Source: Peptoclostridium litorale DSM 5388
GTDB lineage: Bacteria; Bacillota; Clostridia; Peptostreptococcales; Peptostreptococcaceae
Length of the DNA: 64,000 nt
Assembly (NCBI RefSeq): GCF_900141635.1
Contig: NZ_FSRH01000008.1
Span: forward strand, 1-64,000
Reading direction: 5' to 3'
The translations under genes and the position numbers were made by a program. The notes beneath the pieces were generated by a model, which saw only the letters and a program-made list of their open reading frames with translations, made no database searches and was not told the DNA's origin. Shown here piece by piece: positions 1 to 7,735 of this stretch (positions are counted from its first letter, which is position 1; every line of letters starts with the position of its first letter).

Positions 1-281
1 GAGGGTTCTCGTATACCAATAATGCTTTTAAAAGCAAGATTAAAAACGCAGGAATGATCCAAAGTATGTCACGTGTTGGCAAATGCATCGACAATGGTCC
101 TATGGAAGGATTCTTTGGCATTCTAAAGTCTGAAATGTTCTATGGGAAAATCTTTAAATCGCTTGATGATTTAGTTGATAAAATCAAGGAATACATAGTA
201 TTTTACAATGAAAGACGATTTCAAAAAAGACTAAAGTGCTTAGCTCCGATAGAATATCGGAACAAAGCACTTATAGCATAA
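1..281 (+). CDS. IS3-family transposase, C-terminal part (cut by window edge)
   Basis: The reading frame is open from the left edge, so this is the C-terminal end of a DDE integrase-type transposase (OrfB of an IS3/IS150-like element). The visible part includes DNGPMEGFFGILKSE, which holds the last catalytic Glu of the DDE triad and the Lys that follows it in IS3 enzymes. The typical C-terminal FYNERR and 'P.EYR' motifs follow. It cuts and joins the ends of its own element. The upstream part lies outside the window. Confidence 0.9.
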   Translation, partial: GFSYTNNAFKSKIKNAGMIQSMSRVGKCIDNGPMEGFFGILKSEMFYGKIFKSLDDLVDKIKEYIVFYNERRFQKRLKCLAPIEYRNKALIA

Positions 282-323
282 ATTTTTATTTAATTATCTG
301 TCTACTTGACAAGGGTCAGTTCA
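1..323 (+). mobile_element. Right end of an IS3-family insertion sequence
   Basis: The transposase stop is followed within about 40 bases by a sequence ending in ACAAGGGTCAGTTCA (309-323). This resembles the terminal inverted repeat of IS150-group elements, whose ends start TGAACTGACCC. The exact end and any target duplication cannot be confirmed because the left end is outside the window. Confidence 0.7.
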
Positions 324-356
324 GAAGAGGTTCCTTTAATTCTCTTTTTGTTCTTT

Positions 357-1151
357 TTATTTTATAGTTTTAGATATTTTAGCAATTAGCTGTAATGGGA
401 TATCTTCATTAAATCCTGAGACAAAACTTATAACAACCATGGCAGCAACATTATCTTTAAATGCTCCTAGCATAAGATCGGATAGAATAATTGTGTAAAT
501 AAGAATTCCGCTTAAAGAAGATTGAATAAAAGCTATGAAACCTTGGCGAATGGGATAAACTGTAGTTAAATCAACATTTTTGTATATATTTCTCAAATGA
601 TACAAAAGACTTCCTAAAGCGCTAAATTCGACACAATATAAACCGTTTTTCAAAAGACTTTCTAAATTATTAAATTTAAAAGAAATTGAACCGTCTTTTG
701 ATAGTGTGACAAGTGGAAGTTTATCGAAATATGCTAAAAGGGTAAAAATAGTTAATAATCCTGTACATAATCCTGCGCTTGTAAGAAAGTTGAGTGAATC
801 TTTTTTTATGGATATGCTTTTGGGTGGATTTGCAATTTTTTTCAAGATAGAGCAAGCTATTTCATCATATCCACGAATTTCTTTTACAACTGCATCTGCA
901 ATCCTTTGCCGGATAAAGCTATTTTCTTTTTTATTTTCGAAATTCAAAGCATCAATATCAGCTAAGAGTTGCTCGAACTCAGGTGAAAAGGTTATTCCTG
1001 AATCTTCACCTTCGTGAAATTGTGCATCTATATAGTCGCCCTCTGCAAAATATAATATGTAACGATTTTCAACATGATCAATGATTTCTTCGATTGTTCG
1101 GCCGCTAGTATCTTTGGCACCTTTTTTATATGCGTCGAAATTATAACTCAT
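357..1151 (-). CDS. Unrecognised membrane protein, 264 aa
   Basis: I do not recognise the family. The first 120 residues are soluble, charged and mostly helical. The second half has about three to four hydrophobic segments (near residues 123-143, 168-185, 205-225 and 230-250), so it is probably an inner-membrane protein with a cytoplasmic N-terminal domain. Its ATG overlaps the stop of the preceding 40-aa ORF by one base (TAATG), so the two are translationally coupled. Together with a second tiny gene upstream they form a three-gene minus-strand operon next to an IS and a caspase gene, as in accessory or defence islands. Function is unknown. Confidence 0.7.
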   Translation of the reverse strand: MSYNFDAYKKGAKDTSGRTIEEIIDHVENRYILYFAEGDYIDAQFHEGEDSGITFSPEFEQLLADIDALNFENKKENSFIRQRIADAVVKEIRGYDEIACSILKKIANPPKSISIKKDSLNFLTSAGLCTGLLTIFTLLAYFDKLPLVTLSKDGSISFKFNNLESLLKNGLYCVEFSALGSLLYHLRNIYKNVDLTTVYPIRQGFIAFIQSSLSGILIYTIILSDLMLGAFKDNVAAMVVISFVSGFNEDIPLQLIAKISKTIK

Positions 1152-1273
1152 TATTCTTTATTGTCATCCGATCGTGTATTTTGGTCTTGTTTTTTCTTTT
1201 CTTTTTTCCTTTTCAATGAAAATTTCTCGATTTTCTCATGTTTAGACATTTTTTCGTTGTTGTTTTCTGACAT
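1151..1273 (-). CDS. 40-aa charged microprotein starting MSENN
   Basis: This short ORF has a strong GGAGG ribosome binding site, and its TAA shares a base with the ATG of the membrane protein gene. The peptide is highly charged and Lys-rich with no hydrophobic segment. Its N-terminus MSENN is the same as that of the next upstream microprotein. No family is recognised. The start signals and coupling support that it is translated. Confidence 0.55.
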   Translation of the reverse strand: MSENNNEKMSKHEKIEKFSLKRKKEKKKQDQNTRSDDNKE

Positions 1274-1288
1274 TTAGTCCTCCGAAGT

Positions 1289-1408
1289 TTAATTATTTTT
1301 TGGCGGGTTTGAATTTTGAGGGGGCTTTTTCACTTCCACTTTTCTCTTAAGAGCTTTATCTTCTCTGTTGGAAATTGTTTTTTTTGAATAACTATTATTT
1401 TCTGACAT
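1289..1408 (-). CDS. 39-aa charged microprotein starting MSENN (paralogue)
   Basis: The ORF is preceded by a GGGAG site seven bases or so before ATG. The product is basic and Pro/Asn-rich at the C-terminus (ends PPKNN). It shares the first five residues MSENN and a Lys-rich middle with the 40-aa ORF 15 bases downstream, which suggests duplication. It appears to be the first gene of the operon ending with the 264-aa membrane protein. Function is unknown. Confidence 0.5.
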   Translation of the reverse strand: MSENNSYSKKTISNREDKALKRKVEVKKPPQNSNPPKNN

Positions 1409-1926
1409 TTTAAAATCTCCCTTCTTCAGAAATATTATTTCATATAGAAAATTATTTAAATTTTGCCCTAAGGTCAGGGTGAATCGTCACATTTAGTATA
1501 TATAGTACTATATACTAAGTCAATCCTTTAATACAATTTTTATCCTTTTTTGGGCATGGTAACAAAAAATTTTGAAGCCTAATTCAAGGACTTTCTAATC
1601 CGCGATATATCACATTTACAGATGGTTTTAAATATACGAATGCAACCTATGATATACTTATATGGTAAATATACCAAATACCAAAACCGGAATATGATTC
1701 CAGTATGGGATACTATTATTAGCGATAATGCTTATGAAATGGGCTAGAGCAAGAAAGATGCATCCCGCGCGGCAAATGGATTTTATTTAAAGCAATAGGG
1801 GTGCATTCGGAAGAAGGCATGTAGATACTTGATCATAAGCCCTTTGAGTTTATGCGGAATAGCATGTAAATGAATAACTCAATAAAAGTAGGATTCAGTC
1901 AGTAGTTCGGTTAGGAGGACGAAAAG
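1409..1926. other. Gene-free stretch with a palindrome and decayed coding traces
   Basis: About 520 bases without an intact gene. An AT-only inverted repeat with 9-bp perfect arms lies at 1494-1517, in the promoter region of the MSENN operon, and may be an operator. From about 1680 to 1870 the plus strand has codon-like stretches broken by stops, which look like a degraded gene that I cannot identify. Confidence 0.4.
1494..1517. promoter_or_regulatory. Candidate operator: 9-bp inverted repeat
   Basis: Arms TAGTATATA and TATATACTA are perfect reverse complements around the 6-base centre TAGTAC. The site sits about 85 bases upstream of the first MSENN ORF (minus strand) and could be a repressor site. 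It could also be a chance AT palindrome. Confidence 0.3.
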
Positions 1927-3474
1927 ATGAATAAAAATAAAGCTTTTTTGGTGACGGTTAGTGAAAATGATTGTGGTCAACGCCCTTTGCCATTTTGCAT
2001 AAATGATCTTAATACAATGGAATATGCAATTAGCAATGGATTGAATATTGAGGCTTCACAAATAAAAAAAATGGGTAGCACAGGTAGGGTTAGTCAACGA
2101 AAATTTGAAGATGGTTTTATAGAATTTTGCAAAGAAACAAACGAAGATGAAAATTTAATCCTATATTTTTCAGGCCATGGAGGCATAATCGAAGGAAAGC
2201 ATAGGTTGCTATTTTCAGATGGTTTGATAGATACAGATTTAATTATTAGAGTTCTAGAAAATTCTAGGGCTAAATCAAAAATAGTAATTCTAGACTGTTG
2301 TTATGCAGGTGGTGTAGAAAATAACAGACAGATAGAATTAAAATTCGAGGACACCGTAAGAAATTTCAACGGAAGCGGGATAGCAATATTTGCATCTAGT
2401 TTATCGAATGAAGTTTCATATGGCCATCCAGAGAAAGGGGACATTAGCCTATTTACTCATTTTATTTCAAATGCAATTATGGATAAGTATATTATTCGTG
2501 AGGGAGTGAAAACACTCCGAGACATCAAAGAATTAACATTATTTTATCACCATGCTTGGATGACAAGGACAAATAATAAATACAAGCAACAACCTATATT
2601 CATGTCGAATATCGGGGGAACGATTCGCTTTAAGGTTGCAGAGTACACTCCGTATATTCCAGGAGATTATAACTTTGAATGTGATGACTATATCATTGTA
2701 ACTGTTGAGCCCTCGCATTTCGGGATAACTAAAAGGTATGCCGTAAAAGTAATACTTAAAAAAGCATGCGAATTGAAAGAACTGTCTAGAATAACAAAGG
2801 ACATTGTTAGTCGTGTTCGAGGCCTCGAAATCTATTCAAATGACAAATCAAAAAGAATTCTAAAAGGGAAAAAAGCTGAAATCGTATGGATTTATTTCGC
2901 TAGAGACGAAGTTGATCTAAATGGTAATTTCTTATGCAGAGCAACTTGGGTGGAGGATGGCCAAGATAAAGACCATTGGTATAGACTGAATGATGGAGCG
3001 CTGATTCAAGATGACATACACTTTAGCTTTAGCACATTTTACTCATCCCTTAAATCATTTATTGAAAATAATACTGGATCGGCGATAGAAGTTAAGAATG
3101 AGATTAAAAAAATCAGAGTAAACATGGTGAATGAATTCGAAAAAATTCTTAGCAACTTTGAAAAGTTTAATGCTGGAATTTATACTGAACTTAAATTCTG
3201 TGAACGAATAAAAAAATCTCTTGAGTTGATTGATAAAGAGTATTTCAAATCAACAGATTTAGATATTGCACCACTAGAAATTAAAGAATGGGACCAAGCA
3301 CATCAAAACCTATTTGCCACTATCCATGATATTACATTGTATTGGGGCAAGAGTTCGAATAACACACGGTCTTTAGATAATAGAAAAAAATTAACCAAAA
3401 TGCTGGAACAAAGATACCACAAGGATATATTTACTATTGGTGAAATTGAGAAATCACAACAATCAAGTCTTTAA
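1927..3474 (+). CDS. Caspase-like (peptidase C14) protein, 515 aa
   Basis: Residues 1-230 form a caspase/metacaspase fold. FSGHGG carries the catalytic His (H84), and LDCCYAG carries the nucleophile Cys (C125) after a hydrophobic beta strand. The remaining 280 residues are an unrecognised C-terminal region with helical, charged segments that may act as sensor or partner domain. The start is set by AGGAGG eight bases before ATG, and a hairpin terminator follows. Bacterial caspase-like proteases are effectors in several anti-phage systems. The setting (IS elements, DUF2971, decayed genes) fits a defence role, but no known activator gene is adjacent. Codon use is AT-richer than in the 13-49 kb core. 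Confidence 0.8.
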   Translation: MNKNKAFLVTVSENDCGQRPLPFCINDLNTMEYAISNGLNIEASQIKKMGSTGRVSQRKFEDGFIEFCKETNEDENLILYFSGHGGIIEGKHRLLFSDGLIDTDLIIRVLENSRAKSKIVILDCCYAGGVENNRQIELKFEDTVRNFNGSGIAIFASSLSNEVSYGHPEKGDISLFTHFISNAIMDKYIIREGVKTLRDIKELTLFYHHAWMTRTNNKYKQQPIFMSNIGGTIRFKVAEYTPYIPGDYNFECDDYIIVTVEPSHFGITKRYAVKVILKKACELKELSRITKDIVSRVRGLEIYSNDKSKRILKGKKAEIVWIYFARDEVDLNGNFLCRATWVEDGQDKDHWYRLNDGALIQDDIHFSFSTFYSSLKSFIENNTGSAIEVKNEIKKIRVNMVNEFEKILSNFEKFNAGIYTELKFCERIKKSLELIDKEYFKSTDLDIAPLEIKEWDQAHQNLFATIHDITLYWGKSSNNTRSLDNRKKLTKMLEQRYHKDIFTIGEIEKSQQSSL

Positions 3475-3496
3475 AATAGTATACAGATGTATACCC

Positions 3497-3518
3497 GACC
3501 AGCTTAGGCTGGTCTTTT
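3497..3518 (+). terminator. Intrinsic terminator after caspase gene
   Basis: GACCAGC, a TTAG loop and GCTGGTC, followed by TTTT, 23 bases after the caspase stop codon. Confidence 0.8.
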
Positions 3519-3795
3519 CTCATGGACATAGATAGTGTCCAAATACCACCAAATCGATTGTAGGAGCTGACTGTTTTTCGAGTTTAAAAAAATAAAGGCG
3601 AAATAATCATTCGGAAAACATAGTAAGGAGCAGGCTAACTATTAGCCTTTATTTATTAGATTATTAATACTTAAATACACAGCATATTACATTGTTGCTT
3701 TATCGCTGTTAAAAAAACAAACCCTTTCGTGCCAAAAATTGTACCCGGAAATTCGAAGTTGGAGTATACTGGTAAGAGTAAAGGGGGTAATAGGG

Positions 3796-4401
3796 GTGTT
3801 AAAGAAATGGAGTAATCGAGATTGGTTTTGGTTATGTGGAGTATTAATACTTGGTTGGATTGTAAGTCTGTCAATTAAATTAGCTGATAACGGGGAAATA
3901 ATCAATTTGATATCTCTCGTAGGCAGCGGTGTTTCCATTGCTTTGGCAGTAGTAGCAATTATATACGCATTTAACCAATCTACTCAATCAAATATTCAGA
4001 ATAAAAGTTTTGAAACAATGATTCGGGGAATTGAAAACGAACTAATAAGAGTGAATTCAACAAAACATGAGTTAATCAAACTAGAAAATGATGCAGATAA
4101 AAAAGAAAGTGAAGATTTATCGAAGGTTTTGGCTTTGATTGAAAAAAAAGAACTCGAACCAGCAAAAAAAGCTTTGGGAAATATCGAAAGTGAAAAAGAA
4201 ATAAGAGAGCAAAGAAGAAAGGAACTTATAGATAAGATAGATAAAATGGATGAATCTTTTTTTCTTAAGACATCTCTAACTGCAACTCCTATGCAGTTTG
4301 AAAATTTGGCAAAAGGATTAGCGAAGGCAGCTGAACTTCTCGAGGGTATGAATGAAGAACAAAGAAAGTCCTTTTTTATGAAGTACAATGATAGGGTATA
4401 G
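3796..4401 (+). CDS. Membrane-anchored coiled-coil protein, about 201 aa
   Basis: I choose the GTG at 3796 because AAGGGGG lies nine bases upstream; an in-frame ATG at 3739 has no such site. The product has two hydrophobic segments near residues 12-30 and 40-60. A long charged region of Lys/Glu heptads then predicts a cytoplasmic coiled coil. No enzyme motif is seen. It lies downstream of the caspase gene but is separated from it by a terminator and about 280 bases, so it probably has its own promoter. Membrane hairpin plus coil proteins often accompany defence effectors, but a link is not shown. Confidence 0.6.
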   Translation: MLKKWSNRDWFWLCGVLILGWIVSLSIKLADNGEIINLISLVGSGVSIALAVVAIIYAFNQSTQSNIQNKSFETMIRGIENELIRVNSTKHELIKLENDADKKESEDLSKVLALIEKKELEPAKKALGNIESEKEIREQRRKELIDKIDKMDESFFLKTSLTATPMQFENLAKGLAKAAELLEGMNEEQRKSFFMKYNDRV

Positions 4402-4673
4402 TGTATATACATATACTGTGGGGTGCAATTAACCGGAAATTATTCTGCACAATGCTTTACTACGCGAATATCCTTAAGCTTCCGCAGGCGCGTAGCGGAT
4501 ATAAATGGCCTATACTGAAAGATGTCGTTGATTATCTTGGCATCCGGAAGGAGTTGAAAGAAAGGATGTTGGATATATGGGGCCGCGAGGCTATGTGCCA
4601 TGATGCCCGTACCGATGTAATCGGAACACATCCGGCGTATTTAGAATGTTGTAAAAATCAAGTGCAATATTGA
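4401..4673 (+). pseudogene. Fragment resembling the C-terminus of a DnaQ-type exonuclease
   Basis: The 90-aa frame contains 'GYKWPILKDVVDYLGI' and later 'HDARTDV', a spacing like the end of DEDDh 3'-5' exonucleases, where the last motif has His and Asp. Nothing N-terminal (no D-x-E motif) is present and there is no ribosome binding site. The flanks are non-coding. I read it as a remnant of a transferred gene; the family assignment is tentative. Confidence 0.35.
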
Positions 4674-4702
4674 TATATGATGGATCAAATGATTTATATG
4701 GG

Positions 4703-4771
4703 TACTTTTTCCCGTCAAACACATGGGTAATTTTTTTGATTTTCTACCCATGTGTTTGACGGGAAAAAGTA
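4703..4771. repeat. Perfect 27-bp inverted repeat (15-base loop)
   Basis: The arms at 4703-4729 and 4745-4771 are exact reverse complements (left arm ends ACACATGGGTA, right arm starts TACCCATGTGT). The RNA would form a very stable hairpin. No T-run follows, so it is not an ordinary terminator. It could be a remnant of a small non-autonomous element. Confidence 0.75.
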
Positions 4772-4781
4772 AAGATTTCAA

Positions 4782-4819
4782 AAAAATAAGACCATGTTTT
4801 TTAGCACGGTCTTATTTTT
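4782..4819. terminator. Terminator-like hairpin with A/T flanks
   Basis: AAAAATAAGACC pairs with GGTCTTATTTTT with one internal mismatch. The A-run on the left and T-run on the right make it usable in either direction. Confidence 0.5.
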
Positions 4820-5378
4820 CATGTAAATACCTTATATGTTCTCATTTAACTATATCAGCGGTATCCGAAGAGACTGCTGCATCAAGATTTAAATACCTTA
4901 ATTATATGTTTTCATTTGACTACATAATATACCTTTTTTTCGAAAAAATCAAGCTAGAATGACCACTTTTCCTCATACTCTTCTCTAATTTCATCTCGAA
5001 TCGACTGGTGCTTAAAAAAATCAGTCCATGTCATAGTTCCGCTTTATTATTATGAAAAAATTATACTTATCATTAGATATATATCAGTAACTCCATATTG
5101 CTCATATCCGAGTAATGGGAAAATCGTATATTTCGCCTTTTATGTAAATATCCTTAAGATATATTTCCGCACTAGCTCTTTCCATAGCAGTTCTTATAGT
5201 TCCAGTGCTCATAGTTTTGCTCCATGTCGACATTTCTCCATACATTGTTTTTGACATTCAATTCACGCCCTAGAAAGATAAATATAGTAAAAATGGCATT
5301 TTATTGTAAGGGGTTCGGGAAAGTGGTATTATCGAATGTAGTGTATATTACTAATTTTTCAAAATATAGGAGGGGCAT

Positions 5379-6344
5379 ATGACTAGATATGAAGATTTTA
5401 TGAAAAATGAAGAAATTAGAGAGTTTTGGAACAGCAACTTGAATAATCGTTGTATATGTTTGCCAAAAGGAAATTTATATCATTATACATCTGCTAATGT
5501 TCTAGCAAGTATCATGCAGAATCAAACTTTTTGGGTTACAAAATCAAACTTCATGAACGATTTATCGGAAATTGATTACGCTTCAAAATTATTTTTAGAA
5601 AGATTAGAATGCTCAAAATTGAATAAAGAAGATAGGCGAGAATTCAAAGAAAGTTTCGAAAGCGCGAGAGATAAAGGGCTGTTTGATAATATATATGTGT
5701 TCTGCTTATCGGGTAATCAAGATTCTTTACCTATGTGGAATTATTACGGTAAAAATGATGGTTATAATATAGGCGTATCACCTGAATTAGTGGCTGATCT
5801 TGCAAATTTAGAATATATAAAGAAAAAAACATTTAAAAATAGCAATTTTACCGAATCCGAAGGTAAAAAATGCGTAGAAATAAATACTCATGAAAAAGTA
5901 AGTTTTAAACATATCATTAAAGCTAACTATGTACTTTATGACAAAGATAAACAAATCAAAATATTTGATTTACTCTTGGAAGAAATCAATTTTTTAATAG
6001 AAAATGGAAAAGATGTAAAACAGATGCTAGATTTGCTTGTTGACTTTATACCTTTTATGAAGCATTCTAGTTATCATAATGAAGAAGAGTATAGGATTCT
6101 TATACAGTTAAAGCCGGCGGGGAGTAACCCTCTCAAATTGAATAAAATTCAAAAATATCGAGTTTTTAATGGTGCTTTAATTCCATATATATCCTTGAAA
6201 CTTAATAACCCTGAATATTTTAAGAGTATAGGAATTGGTCCGTGTAATCTTAATAGTTTATCATTAGTAGGGATAGAAGATTTAGTAGCTACTTATCCGA
6301 GCAAACTAGAAATCGGGAAATCCAAAGTTCCTTCAAGGTTTTAG
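5379..6344 (+). CDS. DUF2971-family protein, 321 aa
   Basis: The sequence follows the DUF2971 pattern: an N-terminal YHYTSANVLASI block, 'FMNDLSEI', then 'FCLSGNQDSLPMWNYYG' near residue 110, a central variable region, 'NEEEYRI' near 230, and a C-terminal 'LIPYI'. The molecular activity of the family is not established; members are common in defence islands and phages. AGGAGG lies seven bases before ATG. It stands alone, with a hairpin downstream. Base composition is AT-rich like the caspase gene, which suggests common transfer. Confidence 0.75.
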   Translation: MTRYEDFMKNEEIREFWNSNLNNRCICLPKGNLYHYTSANVLASIMQNQTFWVTKSNFMNDLSEIDYASKLFLERLECSKLNKEDRREFKESFESARDKGLFDNIYVFCLSGNQDSLPMWNYYGKNDGYNIGVSPELVADLANLEYIKKKTFKNSNFTESEGKKCVEINTHEKVSFKHIIKANYVLYDKDKQIKIFDLLLEEINFLIENGKDVKQMLDLLVDFIPFMKHSSYHNEEEYRILIQLKPAGSNPLKLNKIQKYRVFNGALIPYISLKLNNPEYFKSIGIGPCNLNSLSLVGIEDLVATYPSKLEIGKSKVPSRF

Positions 6345-6386
6345 AATGTCTATATAGTATATAATTTATAACAAAAAGTATTTAAA

Positions 6387-6410
6387 AAGCCGGGGATTCC
6401 CCGGCTTCGC
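6387..6410 (+). terminator. Strong GC hairpin after the DUF2971 gene
   Basis: AAGCCGGGG, ATT loop, CCCCGGCTT, about 40 bases after the stop. The following bases are only moderately T-rich, so termination may be partial. Confidence 0.6.
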
Positions 6411-6660
6411 TATTTCACCTATAGTATTTTAGACATTCTTTTGAGTTCCCTTTCGCATTTCTGGCCACTTACCGCTCTGTCTTTCTGATTTATGCCTTAT
6501 GTAAGCTTGCAGTGGATTATCATCGCCAGCTTTTCATTTTCTAGCGCAACTTCTAATACTTCATTCATCTTGTTTTGAGTTTTTCTGCAATGAGTTGCAC
6601 AATAATATTACTATTGTGCGACATAAAAAAATTGCGACTCTAACCTTATATATATTTTCG
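6411..6660. other. Decayed short coding traces, minus strand
   Basis: The minus strand reads as a short peptide beginning MNEVLEVALENEKL at about 6575, interrupted by a frame change and followed by 'DNPLQAYIRHKSER'. It looks like a frameshifted remnant. No family is recognised and there is no intact gene. Confidence 0.3.
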
Positions 6661-7125
6661 CTACATTCGCAACCTTTTATATGATAATCCCGTACCTATA
6701 AGCAAAGAGGGAAACAAATTTGTAAGCAGTCCTAGTAAAGGTGTCTTAGGAATACCTAAAAGAAAATAAATCATAGTAAATGGAGTATGATAAGCATTGA
6801 ATAGTATCCAATATATACTTAATTCTTCAGGTAGATTATGTGAAATTTTACCAGTCGCTAAAAAAGCATATGCCCATAACCCAGCTCCAATAATCACAAT
6901 AATACTTCCAGTAAGAAAATCATATTTTTTATCTATATTAGTGTCTAAAAGCGTCCCCACATATACATAAGGGCTTATCAACACTATTGCTAAAGGGACT
7001 CTCATTACTATATTAGTAGTATATTTGCCAAGCGTAGGTGCAGTTCCAACAAATATTATTAAAATGATAAAAGAGACTCCTACAATAACTAAATGTAATA
7101 GTAGTGCTTTTACATTATTTTTCAC
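6661..7125 (-). CDS. Small integral membrane protein, 154 aa
   Basis: Four hydrophobic segments (about residues 8-28, 42-60, 70-90 and 112-145) predict a four-helix membrane protein with short loops. A GTG start follows GAGGGCGG at normal spacing. I do not recognise the family. It is 71 bases downstream of the DUF2703 gene on the same strand and may be co-transcribed with it. Confidence 0.6.
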   Translation of the reverse strand: MKNNVKALLLHLVIVGVSFIILIIFVGTAPTLGKYTTNIVMRVPLAIVLISPYVYVGTLLDTNIDKKYDFLTGSIIVIIGAGLWAYAFLATGKISHNLPEELSIYWILFNAYHTPFTMIYFLLGIPKTPLLGLLTNLFPSLLIGTGLSYKRLRM

Positions 7126-7196
7126 TATTCAACCGCCCTCTAATTCGTAATATATTTCTATTGTGTAATTTTCTTATATAGAATATTGATTTTGTG

Positions 7197-7631
7197 TTAG
7201 CAACAATTATTACAATTACAGCTACATCCTGACTTTTCTTCTGTTTTTATCTCTTCAATGCCTAATATTTTATATGCTGCATGGCGAATGGCTTTTGCAG
7301 GAATATCTTCATATTCATTACCGTCATATGTTACTGTTCGGCAGTATGTCTTAGTTCCTAACAAAGTCGAGCAGGAATCACAATAATTCTCGGATACTTC
7401 TATATTCAGAATTTCTTCAATAGGAACTCCATTAAATAGAATACTGTTTGATTGTGTAGTTTGAGAATCATCCATCTTAGTTTCAATCAGTATAACTTCA
7501 ATGCCTTTTGGATTTAAAGTTCTGTTCAATCTCTTTATTTCTTGAACCAGATTCTCACCTGTGTCATAACAACGGTCGCAAGTTTCCCCAGCGACAGCAA
7601 GGTGTTTCCATTCAATTTTAAGGATTTTCAT
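7197..7631 (-). CDS. DUF2703-family Cys-rich protein, 144 aa
   Basis: The N-terminal block 'WKHLAVAGETCDRCYDTG' with a CxxC pair, followed by 'CDSCSTLLG', matches DUF2703 (small thioredoxin-like proteins seen near metal and arsenic resistance genes). The C-terminal tail CSCNCNNCC carries five Cys in nine residues and is a likely metal-binding tail. RBS AGAGGGGG precedes ATG. Function is not established; a metal or metalloid binding role is inferred from the Cys pattern. Confidence 0.75.
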   Translation of the reverse strand: MKILKIEWKHLAVAGETCDRCYDTGENLVQEIKRLNRTLNPKGIEVILIETKMDDSQTTQSNSILFNGVPIEEILNIEVSENYCDSCSTLLGTKTYCRTVTYDGNEYEDIPAKAIRHAAYKILGIEEIKTEEKSGCSCNCNNCC

Positions 7632-7735
7632 TCATAATGCCCCCTCTTTAATTTATTGTATATTACTATTACGCCACCATCCTACCACATATAACAATAA
7701 ACGGGAAGTAATTTGGAACGCATAATATATTACTA

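Larger units (their letters stand above)
4674..5378. other. Gene-poor stretch with hairpins and short remnants
   Basis: About 700 bases without a convincing gene. It holds a 27-bp perfect inverted repeat, a terminator-like hairpin, and two diverged copies of a roughly 30-base AT-rich sequence (near 4824 and 4890). Two short minus-strand frames (4954-5034, 26 aa; 5102-5257, 51 aa) lack good ribosome binding sites and may be gene remnants. Confidence 0.5.

Noticed and set aside
4723-4962. Plus-strand 79-aa frame
   Set aside because: It runs through the arm of the perfect inverted repeat and a hairpin, has no ribosome binding site and no recognisable domain.
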